Part shown: one piece after another, positions 1-6,170 of the stretch
How the letters are laid out: the number at the start of each line of letters is the position of its first letter
How positions within the stretch are numbered: position 1 is the first letter of the stretch
The notes under the pieces: generated by a model
What the model saw: the letters and a program-made list of their open reading frames with translations, nothing else
The model's database searches: none
Told to the model about the DNA's origin: nothing
Assembly: GCA_934122215.1 (NCBI GenBank)
Contig: CAKOWF010000035.1
Span: 1 to 11,296, forward strand
Direction: 5' to 3'
Source: an uncultured Bacilli bacterium
GTDB lineage: Bacteria > Bacillota_I > Bacilli_A > RF39 > UBA660
Length of the DNA stretch: 11,296 nt
Program-made: the position numbers and the translations under genes

Positions 1-87
1 ACCATAACTATATTATATATTATTTTTTTTATATTTGAAAGTATAAAATTAAGTTTCATTTAAAAATATATATTTTACCATTAATTA

Positions 88-246
88 TTAGAATATATTA
101 TACATTTTATTTTTATATGTATCATTTTTTAATACATAAAAAATATATCTAACAAAATCAGATATATTTCTTAATCCTATTCTATTGAATACTTTTATTT
201 TATCAATAATATATACTAACAAATAATTATTTATAAATTTTATCAT
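88..246 (-). CDS. Possible 52-aa small ORF downstream of glycyl-tRNA synthetase
   Basis: An ATG-to-TAA frame of 52 codons lies 24 nt after the glyQS stop on the same strand. It encodes a basic, Ile/Asn/Tyr/Phe-rich peptide with no recognisable domain. No clear Shine-Dalgarno sequence precedes the ATG. In sequence this AT-rich an open frame of this size can arise by chance, although TAA stops are also frequent there. A terminator-like hairpin lies inside the frame, which argues against translation of the whole of it. It could be a small basic protein, a decayed gene end, or nothing. Confidence 0.2.
   Translation of the reverse strand: MIKFINNYLLVYIIDKIKVFNRIGLRNISDFVRYIFYVLKNDTYKNKMYNIF
138..169 (-). 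terminator. Probable intrinsic terminator after glyQS
   Basis: Read on the minus strand, AAATATATCT (169-160) and AGATATATTT (150-141) form a 10-bp, AT-only stem around a 9-nt loop. The run of T continues to 138. It lies about 100 nt past the glyQS stop and is the only terminator-like structure I see before the window edge. The stem is weak because it has a single G-C pair. Confidence 0.45.
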
Positions 247-269
247 AATCTATCTATTCAATATTTATT

Positions 270-1640
270 TTAAAATTTAATTCTATCTTCTACGTATTTA
301 ACAACTTCATCAAGAGGCAATGTTATTTGTTCCATTGTATCTCTATCTCTTATAGTAACTGTATTATTATTTATTGTTTCATCATCAATTGTTATAGCAA
401 ATGGAATACCAGTTACATCTCCTCTTCTATAACGTTTACCAATATTTCCAGAATCATCATATGAAACCATAAAATGTTTACTTAACATTTCATATATTTC
501 TAATGCTTTTTCACTATGCATTTTTTTAATCAAAGGTAAAATATTTACCTTATAAGGAGCTAGAAAAGGATGTAATTTTAATACTTCTCTTGTAGTTCCA
601 TCAGATAAAGTTTCTTCATTATATGCATCAAATAAAATAGCTAAAACAGTTCTATCAAGTCCATAAGTAGATTCAATAATATAAGGAATATACTTTTCAT
701 TAGTTTCAGGATCTAAATAAGTTTGAGCAACACCTGAATATTCTTGATGTCTAGTCAAATCAAAATTAGTTCTGTTATGAGTACCATTAATTTCACCCCA
801 ACCAAATGGAAATAAATATTCAATATCGCATGCTTCTTTAGCATAATGCGCTAATTTCTCATGATCATGAAATCTTAATTTATCACTTGGTAATCCCAAA
901 TCCATAAAGAATTTTTTACCATATTCTTTAAAATAATTATATATTTCAGAATCAGTTCCTTCTTTACAAAAAGTTTGATATTCCATTTGTTCAAATTCAA
1001 TAGTTCTAAAAGTAAAGTTTCCTGGTGTTATTTCATTTCTAAATGCTTTACCAATTTGACCAATACTAAAAGGTAATTTAGCTCTCATAGTTCTTTGAAC
1101 GTTTAAAAAATTAACATATTCACCTTGGGCATTTTCTGGTCGTAAATATACAGTATTTTTAGCATCTGTTGTTACACCCCTTTGAGTAGCAAACATTAAA
1201 TTAAATTGTCTAATATCAGTAAAATTAGACTTTCCACATTTTGGACATGGAACTTTATTTGTACGAATATATTCCATCATCTCTTCTTGACTCATAGCAT
1301 CTCCAATAGAACTATGAGAATAATCATTTATTAAATTATCTACTCTATGTCTTGTTTTACATTCCTTACAATCAGCAAGTGGATCTGAGAAACTCGCTAC
1401 ATGTCCTGATGCTTCCCATACTCTAGGATGCATTAATATATCAGCATCTACTTCATAAGCATTTCTTCTTTCTTGAATAAATCTTTTTCTCCAAGCATCT
1501 TTTACATTATTTTTAAGTCTACTACCTAATGGACCGTAATCCCACGTATTAGCAAGTCCACCATATATTTCACTTCCTTGAAATATAAAACCATATTGTT
1601 TACAAAAGTTTACTAATTTTTCCATTGTTATATTGTTCAT
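270..1640 (-). CDS. glyQS: Glycyl-tRNA synthetase, dimeric (alpha2) class II type
   Basis: This enzyme charges tRNA-Gly with glycine using ATP in the cytoplasm. The 456-aa protein has the usual length for the single-chain bacterial/archaeal-eukaryal type. Near the N-terminus is WDYGPLGSRLK (about residues 33-43). Two CxxC pairs, CKEC (91-94) and CPKC (132-135), look like the zinc site in the insertion. RPENAQG is at 167-173, and motif 2 begins FRNEITPGNF around 200 and continues through FRTIEFEQ. Motif 3 is GLDRTVLAIL around 327-336, and the anticodon-binding domain fills the last ~100 residues. The ATG overlaps the upstream LOG-family gene by 4 nt (ATGA), with GAGG about 9 nt before it. It is the second gene behind a T-box leader whose bulge matches tRNA-Gly, so expression should rise when uncharged tRNA-Gly accumulates. 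Confidence 0.97.
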   Translation of the reverse strand: MNNITMEKLVNFCKQYGFIFQGSEIYGGLANTWDYGPLGSRLKNNVKDAWRKRFIQERRNAYEVDADILMHPRVWEASGHVASFSDPLADCKECKTRHRVDNLINDYSHSSIGDAMSQEEMMEYIRTNKVPCPKCGKSNFTDIRQFNLMFATQRGVTTDAKNTVYLRPENAQGEYVNFLNVQRTMRAKLPFSIGQIGKAFRNEITPGNFTFRTIEFEQMEYQTFCKEGTDSEIYNYFKEYGKKFFMDLGLPSDKLRFHDHEKLAHYAKEACDIEYLFPFGWGEINGTHNRTNFDLTRHQEYSGVAQTYLDPETNEKYIPYIIESTYGLDRTVLAILFDAYNEETLSDGTTREVLKLHPFLAPYKVNILPLIKKMHSEKALEIYEMLSKHFMVSYDDSGNIGKRYRRGDVTGIPFAITIDDETINNNTVTIRDRDTMEQITLPLDEVVKYVEDRIKF

Positions 1641-2185
1641 CTTATTTTTCCTCTTTTCTCTATAAATAAATCTTCAAATTCTTCTTTAGTAGTTGCTAAA
1701 GAAAATAAATTATAAATATTTTTATCTGAAAACTGATTTAAAATTGTTTTATCAAGTGTAGTTAATAAATTACTATAGTAATTATTTTCATCATATAAAA
1801 TAATTGGAATATTCATATCATTTGATCTTTCTTCCTCAATATATGACAATAACTCTGATATTGTACCAATTCCTCCTGGTAAACAAATTATTAAATCACT
1901 ATTTTCAAACATACTTTTTTTTAAATCAAAAGTAGTTTCACAAATTATTTTTTTGTGACAATCTAAATTTTTTAAATCATCTACATATTTTGGTGTTGTA
2001 TATGCATAAATTTTTCTATCAAATTTTTTAAATTCTTGATAACATATGCCCATCATTGATGTAGATGCTCCGCCAAATATTAAATCACAATCATTAGCAG
2101 CTAAATAATTAGATATACTCCTTGATATACTTTTGTAATAATCATTAATTTCATCTCTTGATGACGACAATATTAAAACATTCAT
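1637..2185 (-). CDS. Divergent LOG-family (lysine decarboxylase-like) Rossmann protein
   Basis: The 182-aa protein has the LOG/TIGR00730-type Rossmann fold. It carries GGASTSMMG (38-46) for the family's GGGxxGLMG loop and PGGIGTISE (103-111) for PGGxGTxEE. Characterised members hydrolyse nucleoside 5'-monophosphates such as cytokinin riboside phosphates to base and ribose 5-phosphate. In place of the family's RKxxM segment before the PGG motif it reads KKSMF, so the conserved arginine is replaced by lysine; activity and substrate are uncertain. A strong AGGAGG site sits 4 nt before the ATG. It is the first gene after the glycine T-box leader and its TGA stop overlaps the glyQS start, so the two are co-transcribed and probably translationally coupled. 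The overlap also shows that TGA is a stop in this genome. A more distant SLOG/DprA-like role is possible. Confidence 0.8.
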   Translation of the reverse strand: MNVLILSSSRDEINDYYKSISRSISNYLAANDCDLIFGGASTSMMGICYQEFKKFDRKIYAYTTPKYVDDLKNLDCHKKIICETTFDLKKSMFENSDLIICLPGGIGTISELLSYIEEERSNDMNIPIILYDENNYYSNLLTTLDKTILNQFSDKNIYNLFSLATTKEEFEDLFIEKRGKIR

Positions 2186-2191
2186 ATTTCC

Positions 2192-2326
2192 TCCTAAAAA
2201 AAATCTTCTAGAATAATTTTATAGGGACGGTTATATAACCGCGGTTCCACCCTACTTATTCTAGAAGAATCACTCTTTTTATATTGCTTCCAGGTTTCCA
2301 AGCCTATCATCGCATTTCATATTACA
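2192..2326 (-). promoter_or_regulatory. Glycine T-box leader
   Basis: The minus strand carries the T-box core AGGGTGGAACCGCGG at 2253-2239. It forms the standard antiterminator: helix AGGG/CCCT, a 7-nt bulge TGGAACC, then helix GCGGTT/AACCGT capped by ATAT (2253-2223). The bulge's TGGA would pair with a tRNA ending UCCA. The U73 discriminator fits bacterial tRNA-Gly and so fits control of glyQS downstream. A GGC triplet at 2304-2302 is a candidate specifier codon. From the predicted start near 2325 there are only about 70 nt before the T-box core, too few for a usual ~100-nt Stem I. I could pair only short helices there, such as TGC/GCA and AGG/CCT, and an AAGA/TCTT hairpin that could be a small Stem III. 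Confidence 0.9.
2196..2268 (-). terminator. T-box leader terminator hairpin
   Basis: On the minus strand TCTTCTAGAATAA (2268-2256) pairs perfectly over 13 bp with TTATTCTAGAAGA (2216-2204), followed at once by eight T (2203-2196). The 39-nt interior contains the whole T-box antiterminator, so this stem encloses the antiterminator and does not share bases with it. The T-run abuts the AGGAGG of the LOG-family gene. Confidence 0.8.
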
Positions 2327-2327
2327 C

Positions 2328-2999
2328 CTATATTTTAGTATTTTTTTTTAACTTAGTCAATATAGAATTTTTATTTTTTAATTTATAATTTATTTCTTTT
2401 AAGGTAGTTGCTAATATTCTAGATACATATGACCTTGATATATTATATTTTTTTGCCATCTCATTTTGAGTTAATTTTTTTCTATTTAATCCAAAATAAT
2501 CTAAAATCATTTCTTTTTTTGTTGGATTTAAAGTTTCTAAAATATCGTATACTTTATTAATATTTTCTATAAACATAATTTTATCTATTACTTCTTGTTC
2601 TGTATCATTACTTGATTTTAATAAATCTTCAATTAATACCTTATTAGAATTACTACTTTCTTGACATTCTTCATATATACTAACAGAATTTCTATTAATA
2701 TTATTTTCTTTATTTCTAAATTTCATTAATATTTCATTTCTAATACATTTTATAGCATAAGTAGAAAAACTTAAATTTTTATCTAATTTATAACTATCTA
2801 CTGCTTTGATTAGACCAATTACACCAATACTTTTTAAATCTTCAAATTCGTAACCTTGACAAACAAATTTTGAAGCTTCCATAATAACTAATTTATAATT
2901 TCCAATTATAATTTTATTTCTATATTCTAACTCACCATTATTTAGGTATTTAAAATATAAATAATTTTCTTCTTTTGTTAAACTTTTTATCTCTTTCAT
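2328..2999 (-). CDS. Sigma-70 family factor, SigK/SigE-like (sporulation type)
   Basis: An RNA polymerase sigma subunit of 223 aa. The region 2 stretch runs from FEDLKSIGVIGLIKAVDSY to TYAIKCIRNEILMKFRN, close to the core-binding and -10-recognition region of the SigE/SigK group. After a ~60-residue linker, region 4 includes LTQNEMAKKYNISRSYVSRI, a helix-turn-helix for the -35 element. I choose the ATG at 2999 over a TTG at 3011, because GGAG lies 6 nt before that ATG and inside the longer reading. The protein begins directly with the LTKEEN segment that opens mature SigK-like factors, so it has no visible pro-sequence needing proteolysis. It follows a small XRE regulator with a terminator-like hairpin between them. 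It may serve sporulation or a different regulon; sequence alone does not decide. Confidence 0.85.
   Translation of the reverse strand: MKEIKSLTKEENYLYFKYLNNGELEYRNKIIIGNYKLVIMEASKFVCQGYEFEDLKSIGVIGLIKAVDSYKLDKNLSFSTYAIKCIRNEILMKFRNKENNINRNSVSIYEECQESSNSNKVLIEDLLKSSNDTEQEVIDKIMFIENINKVYDILETLNPTKKEMILDYFGLNRKKLTQNEMAKKYNISRSYVSRILATTLKEINYKLKNKNSILTKLKKNTKI
2332..2360 (-). promoter_or_regulatory. Promoter of the T-box-LOG-glyQS operon
   Basis: TTGACT (2360-2355), a 17-bp spacer and TAAAAT (2337-2332) on the minus strand match the vegetative consensus at 5/6 and 5/6. It lies inside the last codons of the sigma-factor gene and predicts a start near 2325, which sets the length of the T-box leader. 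Confidence 0.7.
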
Positions 3000-3009
3000 A
3001 TTTATCTCC

Positions 3010-3034
3010 AAAAAAAATGTAAGTTAACCTTACA
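3010..3034 (-). terminator. Terminator-like hairpin between XRE gene and sigma gene
   Basis: On the minus strand TGTAAG (3034-3029), loop GTTAA, CTTACA (3023-3018), then eight T (3017-3010). The T-run continues directly into the TTGGAG ribosome site of the sigma gene. It looks like an intrinsic terminator or attenuator. With only six base pairs it may be leaky. Confidence 0.6.
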
Positions 3035-3045
3035 CTTAATTTTAT

Positions 3046-3279
3046 TTATTCTTGTTCATTATTAGAACTATTTTTAATTTTATTTACTTCATCTTCAAAG
3101 AAAATAAAATCAGGATTTCTCTTTAATATAGATGATATTCTAACAGCCATATTATATGTTAATCTTCTTGATCCAGTTTCTATTTGTGAATAAAAAGATT
3201 TACTTATTCCTAATTTATCAGCCATTTGTTGTGAAGTATATTTATTTTTTAATCTTACTTCTCTTAATTTTTGGTACAT
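3046..3279 (-). CDS. Small XRE-family helix-turn-helix regulator
   Basis: A 77-aa Cro/C1-type DNA-binding protein. The helix-turn-helix spans about residues 4-58 and contains YTSQQMADKLGISKSFYSQIETG, the usual second and recognition helices, followed by the RRLTYNMAVRISSILK segment. A short acidic and Asn-rich tail ends it; there is no ligand or protease domain. AGGAGG lies 7 nt before the ATG. Its promoter overlaps a TTTAC-N5-GTAAA inverted repeat, which suggests autoregulation (inference). It precedes the sigma gene by 46 nt with a hairpin between, so it may also influence sigma expression. Its target and signal are unknown. Confidence 0.85.
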   Translation of the reverse strand: MYQKLREVRLKNKYTSQQMADKLGISKSFYSQIETGSRRLTYNMAVRISSILKRNPDFIFFEDEVNKIKNSSNNEQE

Positions 3280-3300
3280 AGTACGACCTCCTACAATTAT

Positions 3301-3329
3301 ATTTTAACATATAGTTTACTTTTTGTAAA
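3301..3329 (-). promoter_or_regulatory. XRE gene promoter with overlapping inverted repeat
   Basis: TTTACA (3329-3324), 17-bp spacer, TAAAAT (3306-3301) on the minus strand. The -35 box directly abuts the stop codon of the upstream yebC gene. TTTAC-AAAAA-GTAAA (3329-3315) overlaps the -35 box and is a plausible operator for the encoded XRE protein. The predicted start is near 3294, giving a short leader with AGGAGG. Confidence 0.55.
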
Positions 3330-4040
3330 TTAATTTATATTATTATACACATGTTGTACATCTTCTACATCATCTAATAAGTTCATTAATCTATCAGCTA
3401 ATTCTTTATCTTCACCAGTCAAAGAAATAGTATCTTTAGGTAAATATGCTACATCGTCGATATCAAATTCTACATTTATTTTAGATGATATAGCTTCTTT
3501 TATAGCATTAGCATCCGTTGGATTACCATATACAATTACTAATCCATCTTTTGATTCAATATCTATTACATCTATTCCATTTTCTATTAATAATTCTAAA
3601 GTTTCTTCTTCTCCTAAACCCTTAAATCCAACAATACATAAATGATCATAATTAAATGTTACAGAACCCATAGCTCCCATTTTACTTTTACATTTATTTA
3701 GTGCTGCTCTAACACCACTTATTGATCTATTTACATTATCTGTTAAACATTCTATAACAAATGTTGATCCTGCAGGTCCAAATACCTCATAAACAACTTT
3801 TTCATAGTTTTCATCTACTCCACTATTTACTTTATCGATAGCTCTTTTTATTATATCAGCTGGGACTTGTTCTCTTTTAGCCTTTTCTATTAATCTTTTT
3901 AAACTTGAATTACTATCTACTTCTGTTCCACCTTTTTTGGCAACATCATAAATTTCTCTAGCATACATAGAATATACTTTACCTCTAGCTGCTCCTGTTT
4001 TTTGTATACTTGCTTTTCTTACTTCATAAGCTCTTCCCAT
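3330..4040 (-). CDS. yebC: YebC/PmpR family protein
   Basis: A 236-aa full-length member of the YebC/PmpR/TACO1 family. Seen are the N-terminal MGRAYEVRKASIQKTGAARG, the conserved SLKRLIEKAKREQVPADIIKRAIDK helix-rich stretch (about 45-70), and YEVFGPAGSTFVIECLTDN (about 84-102) leading to the alpha/beta C-terminal domains. Family members have been described both as DNA-binding regulators and as translation factors that relieve ribosome stalling at proline-rich stretches; the second role is the more general one. The ATG has only a weak GGTG ribosome site. It follows the thioredoxin-gene terminator, so it should have its own promoter. TTGAAA at about 4080 is a possible -35 element, but I see no well-spaced -10 box. 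Confidence 0.9.
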   Translation of the reverse strand: MGRAYEVRKASIQKTGAARGKVYSMYAREIYDVAKKGGTEVDSNSSLKRLIEKAKREQVPADIIKRAIDKVNSGVDENYEKVVYEVFGPAGSTFVIECLTDNVNRSISGVRAALNKCKSKMGAMGSVTFNYDHLCIVGFKGLGEEETLELLIENGIDVIDIESKDGLVIVYGNPTDANAIKEAISSKINVEFDIDDVAYLPKDTISLTGEDKELADRLMNLLDDVEDVQHVYNNIN

Positions 4041-4093
4041 AAAATCACCAAATATATAATAACATATCTTTTTTATTTTTCAAAGTTTTTAAA

Positions 4094-4122
4094 GAAAAAA
4101 AGTAAAGAATTAATCTTTACTT
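4094..4122 (-). terminator. Terminator of the rnhB to thioredoxin gene set
   Basis: On the minus strand AAGTAAAGA (4122-4114), loop TTAAT, TCTTTACTT (4108-4100), then a T-run to 4095. It is a perfect 9-bp stem. The TAA stop of the thioredoxin-like gene (4119-4117) lies inside the first arm, so translation reaching the stop covers the hairpin base. Confidence 0.85.
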
Positions 4123-4668
4123 AGTCATTCCTAAACCTAATAAATAAGTTTCAAATGATGAATATTCATCATATCCTAACCACATATCTTTATATTGACC
4201 ATCTTTGTAAACAATTACCATAGGTGTACTACCAAAACTTTGACTTACTTTATCTGAAATAGCTTTCATTTTTGTAGATCCTTCAGTTGTTACTTTATCT
4301 AAATCAATATATAAAGTTTTATAATTAAAATTAGTTTGTGCTTGTTTTAATGCATCTAAGAATAAACGGCAATATCCACAACCACTTCTACCAATATAAA
4401 CTACTTGATATCCACTTGTAGCTACTTTACTAAACATTTCATCTACTGTTACTTCTGTAAATGATGTAACATCATATTCTGGTAGTTGTTCATTATTACT
4501 GCTTGAATCACTAATTGAATCACTACTAGGATTAGTACTTGTAGTATTGTTTTTTGAACTATTTCCTATTGATGTTACAATAACATTAATAAGTAAAATT
4601 ACAGCTATTACAATTAAAATATTTCTAATTTGTTCTAATATTTTTTCTATTTCTTCATTCTTTTTCAT
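4117..4668 (-). CDS. Membrane-anchored thioredoxin-like protein
   Basis: A 183-aa protein with one N-terminal membrane segment (about 16-34) and a Ser/Asn/Thr-rich linker (about 35-60). A thioredoxin-fold domain follows, carrying CGYC at 97-100 and the cis-proline loop STPM around 147-150. The charged N-terminus and single anchor suggest that the domain faces outward, where it would reduce, oxidise or shuffle thiols of exported proteins. CGYC differs from the CGPC of classic thioredoxin and resembles redox proteins of extracytoplasmic type. AGGAGG sits 7 nt before the ATG. It follows the MBL-fold gene by 42 nt and has its own promoter there, so it may be expressed both with and apart from that operon. 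Its partner is not evident here; no CcdA-like electron donor lies in the window. Confidence 0.8.
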   Translation of the reverse strand: MKKNEEIEKILEQIRNILIVIAVILLINVIVTSIGNSSKNNTTSTNPSSDSISDSSSNNEQLPEYDVTSFTEVTVDEMFSKVATSGYQVVYIGRSGCGYCRLFLDALKQAQTNFNYKTLYIDLDKVTTEGSTKMKAISDKVSQSFGSTPMVIVYKDGQYKDMWLGYDEYSSFETYLLGLGMTK

Positions 4669-4685
4669 AACTTACCTCCTAAATA

Positions 4686-4714
4686 ATTTTAACAAATTCT
4701 TTGATTATATTCAA
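4686..4714 (-). promoter_or_regulatory. Promoter of the thioredoxin-like gene
   Basis: TTGAAT (4714-4709), 17-bp spacer, TAAAAT (4691-4686) on the minus strand. The -35 box covers the TGA stop of the upstream MBL-fold gene. The predicted start is near 4679, leaving a short leader with AGGAGG. Confidence 0.5.
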
Positions 4715-5253
4715 CTATTTTGAATTGCTTTTTTTAAATAATAATTAGTATTTATTTCATCTTCTAATGTTGTTGATTCACCATGACCAGGATATAGTTT
4801 TATACTTTTAGGATAATTAACTATTTTTTTTAGTGAATTATTCATATCTTCTACATTTCCACCTTCTAAATCCATTCTTCCTACCGTACCTTTAAAAATA
4901 AAATCTCCTACAAACATAAAATTATATTCATAAAAGTAAAAACTAATTGAATCTTTGGTATGTCCTGGGTTTTTAATCACTTCAAAATTTATGTTTCCTA
5001 AGCTATATTTTTTTTCTTCTAAGTTTGTAAAATCATATACAGGCACATTATATTTTTTAGCAATAGCATCTTTTGCCCCTATATGATCACTATGACTATG
5101 TGTTATAAGTATTCCAAGTAATGTAGAATTTCCTATTAAATTTTCTATTAAATATGGATCATCTCCTGGATCTATTACTATGGAGTTATTTTCATGTTCT
5201 ACTATATAACAATTAGTTTGTAAATAACCTACCACTACTTTTTTTACTTGCAT
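4711..5253 (-). CDS. MBL-fold metallo-hydrolase (glyoxalase II-like)
   Basis: A 180-aa metallo-beta-lactamase-fold hydrolase. It has the metal-binding THSHSDHIGA (His52, His54, Asp56, His57), PGHTKDS (His98), VGDFIF (Asp117) and YPGHGES (His157), the full ligand set of a binuclear site. Short bacterial proteins of this type (YqgX/YcbL-like) are grouped with glyoxalase II, which cleaves acylglutathione-type thioesters. The substrate here is unknown, since low-GC Gram-positives often lack glutathione. I choose the ATG at 5253 because GGGAGG lies just before it; an ATG 12 nt upstream would bury that site. The start overlaps the end of the DHH gene by 10 nt, which points to translational coupling. 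Confidence 0.88.
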   Translation of the reverse strand: MQVKKVVVGYLQTNCYIVEHENNSIVIDPGDDPYLIENLIGNSTLLGILITHSHSDHIGAKDAIAKKYNVPVYDFTNLEEKKYSLGNINFEVIKNPGHTKDSISFYFYEYNFMFVGDFIFKGTVGRMDLEGGNVEDMNNSLKKIVNYPKSIKLYPGHGESTTLEDEINTNYYLKKAIQNS

Positions 5254-6170
5254 GTTTCCTCCCATTTAACATCTTTAAATATATATTCTACTATTTTTTC
5301 TTGTAAGTCTTTAGGTAATGGACTACCTGATGCATGTTTATGTCCACCTCCACCATTTGGTACAGCTAACAAATTAGTATCAACTTCTTCTTTAGAAGCT
5401 CTATAACTTACTGATCTATCAACATTTATTACTACTGCTATATCAATATCTGGCATGGTATCTACTATGGCATGTCCTAGTGCTGAACGATTACTTTCGG
5501 CAAATACTATTCCTACACTTATATCATTTATCTTAGCTTTTTTAACATTTTTTAATTTTTCTTCTATATATCTCTTTATTCTATCTTCTTCTACTTTTAT
5601 TAATTCTAATTCTATACCATTAAATATAAAATCATCATTCTTTTTTATATATTCTATAAAATGATTTATATAGTTTTCTCTTCCATATATATTATATAAA
5701 CTAGCAAATTTAAAAGCTTCATCTTTTAATTCATTAGTAAAATCAAAAGTATCATTTTGTCTTACTAATTCTATCATCTTGATTAATGATTTTTTTGATA
5801 ATACAGAGTTATTTGTTACTTCTTTTAAGTGATTGTAATATAAAGTTGTTCCACACTCTTTTATCCCATTTTGTTCTACTATGACTTCTTCAAATGAATA
5901 TTTATTTAAATTTATTCTACTTTCGTGATGGTCATATACTTTTATTTTATTTTTATAATCACTATTATTTATATAATCAGCCATTTCATCTGATACATTT
6001 AAGTCTACAATATATATTAAATCATAATTATCTATTATTTTTTTTAAATTATCATCTACTTCATTTATATCACATGAAATAACATCTATATTATCAAATA
6101 CTAATTTTGATAATATTATTGGAAATGCTCCATCAGCATCTGCAATATGAGTAATAAGTACTTTATTCAT
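5244..6170 (-). CDS. DHH/DHHA1 family phosphoesterase (NrnA/NrnB-like)
   Basis: A 308-aa protein with the N-terminal DHH domain motifs HIADADG (8-14), VDLN (about 55-58) and the name motif DHH in VYDHHES (80-82). The C-terminal DHHA1 motif GGGGHKHASG is at 273-282. All metal-binding motifs look intact. Relatives degrade short oligoribonucleotides (nanoRNA), pAp or cyclic dinucleotide products; the layout most resembles NrnB-like proteins. GGAGG stands 4-5 nt before the ATG. It overlaps the end of rnhB by 8 nt and the MBL gene by 10 nt, so the three form a tight operon around nucleic-acid turnover. Exact substrate not determinable from sequence. Confidence 0.88.
   Translation of the reverse strand: MNKVLITHIADADGAFPIILSKLVFDNIDVISCDINEVDDNLKKIIDNYDLIYIVDLNVSDEMADYINNSDYKNKIKVYDHHESRINLNKYSFEEVIVEQNGIKECGTTLYYNHLKEVTNNSVLSKKSLIKMIELVRQNDTFDFTNELKDEAFKFASLYNIYGRENYINHFIEYIKKNDDFIFNGIELELIKVEEDRIKRYIEEKLKNVKKAKINDISVGIVFAESNRSALGHAIVDTMPDIDIAVVINVDRSVSYRASKEEVDTNLLAVPNGGGGHKHASGSPLPKDLQEKIVEYIFKDVKWEETCK

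Noticed and set aside
5455..5664. Open frame on the plus strand inside the DHH gene
   Set aside because: It lies antisense to an intact DHH/DHHA1 gene, has no ribosome site and gives a low-complexity Phe/Ser/Leu-rich product.
5894..6082. Second plus-strand open frame inside the DHH gene
   Set aside because: Antisense shadow of conserved DHH coding sequence; the product is Tyr/His/Leu/Asn-rich with no domain.
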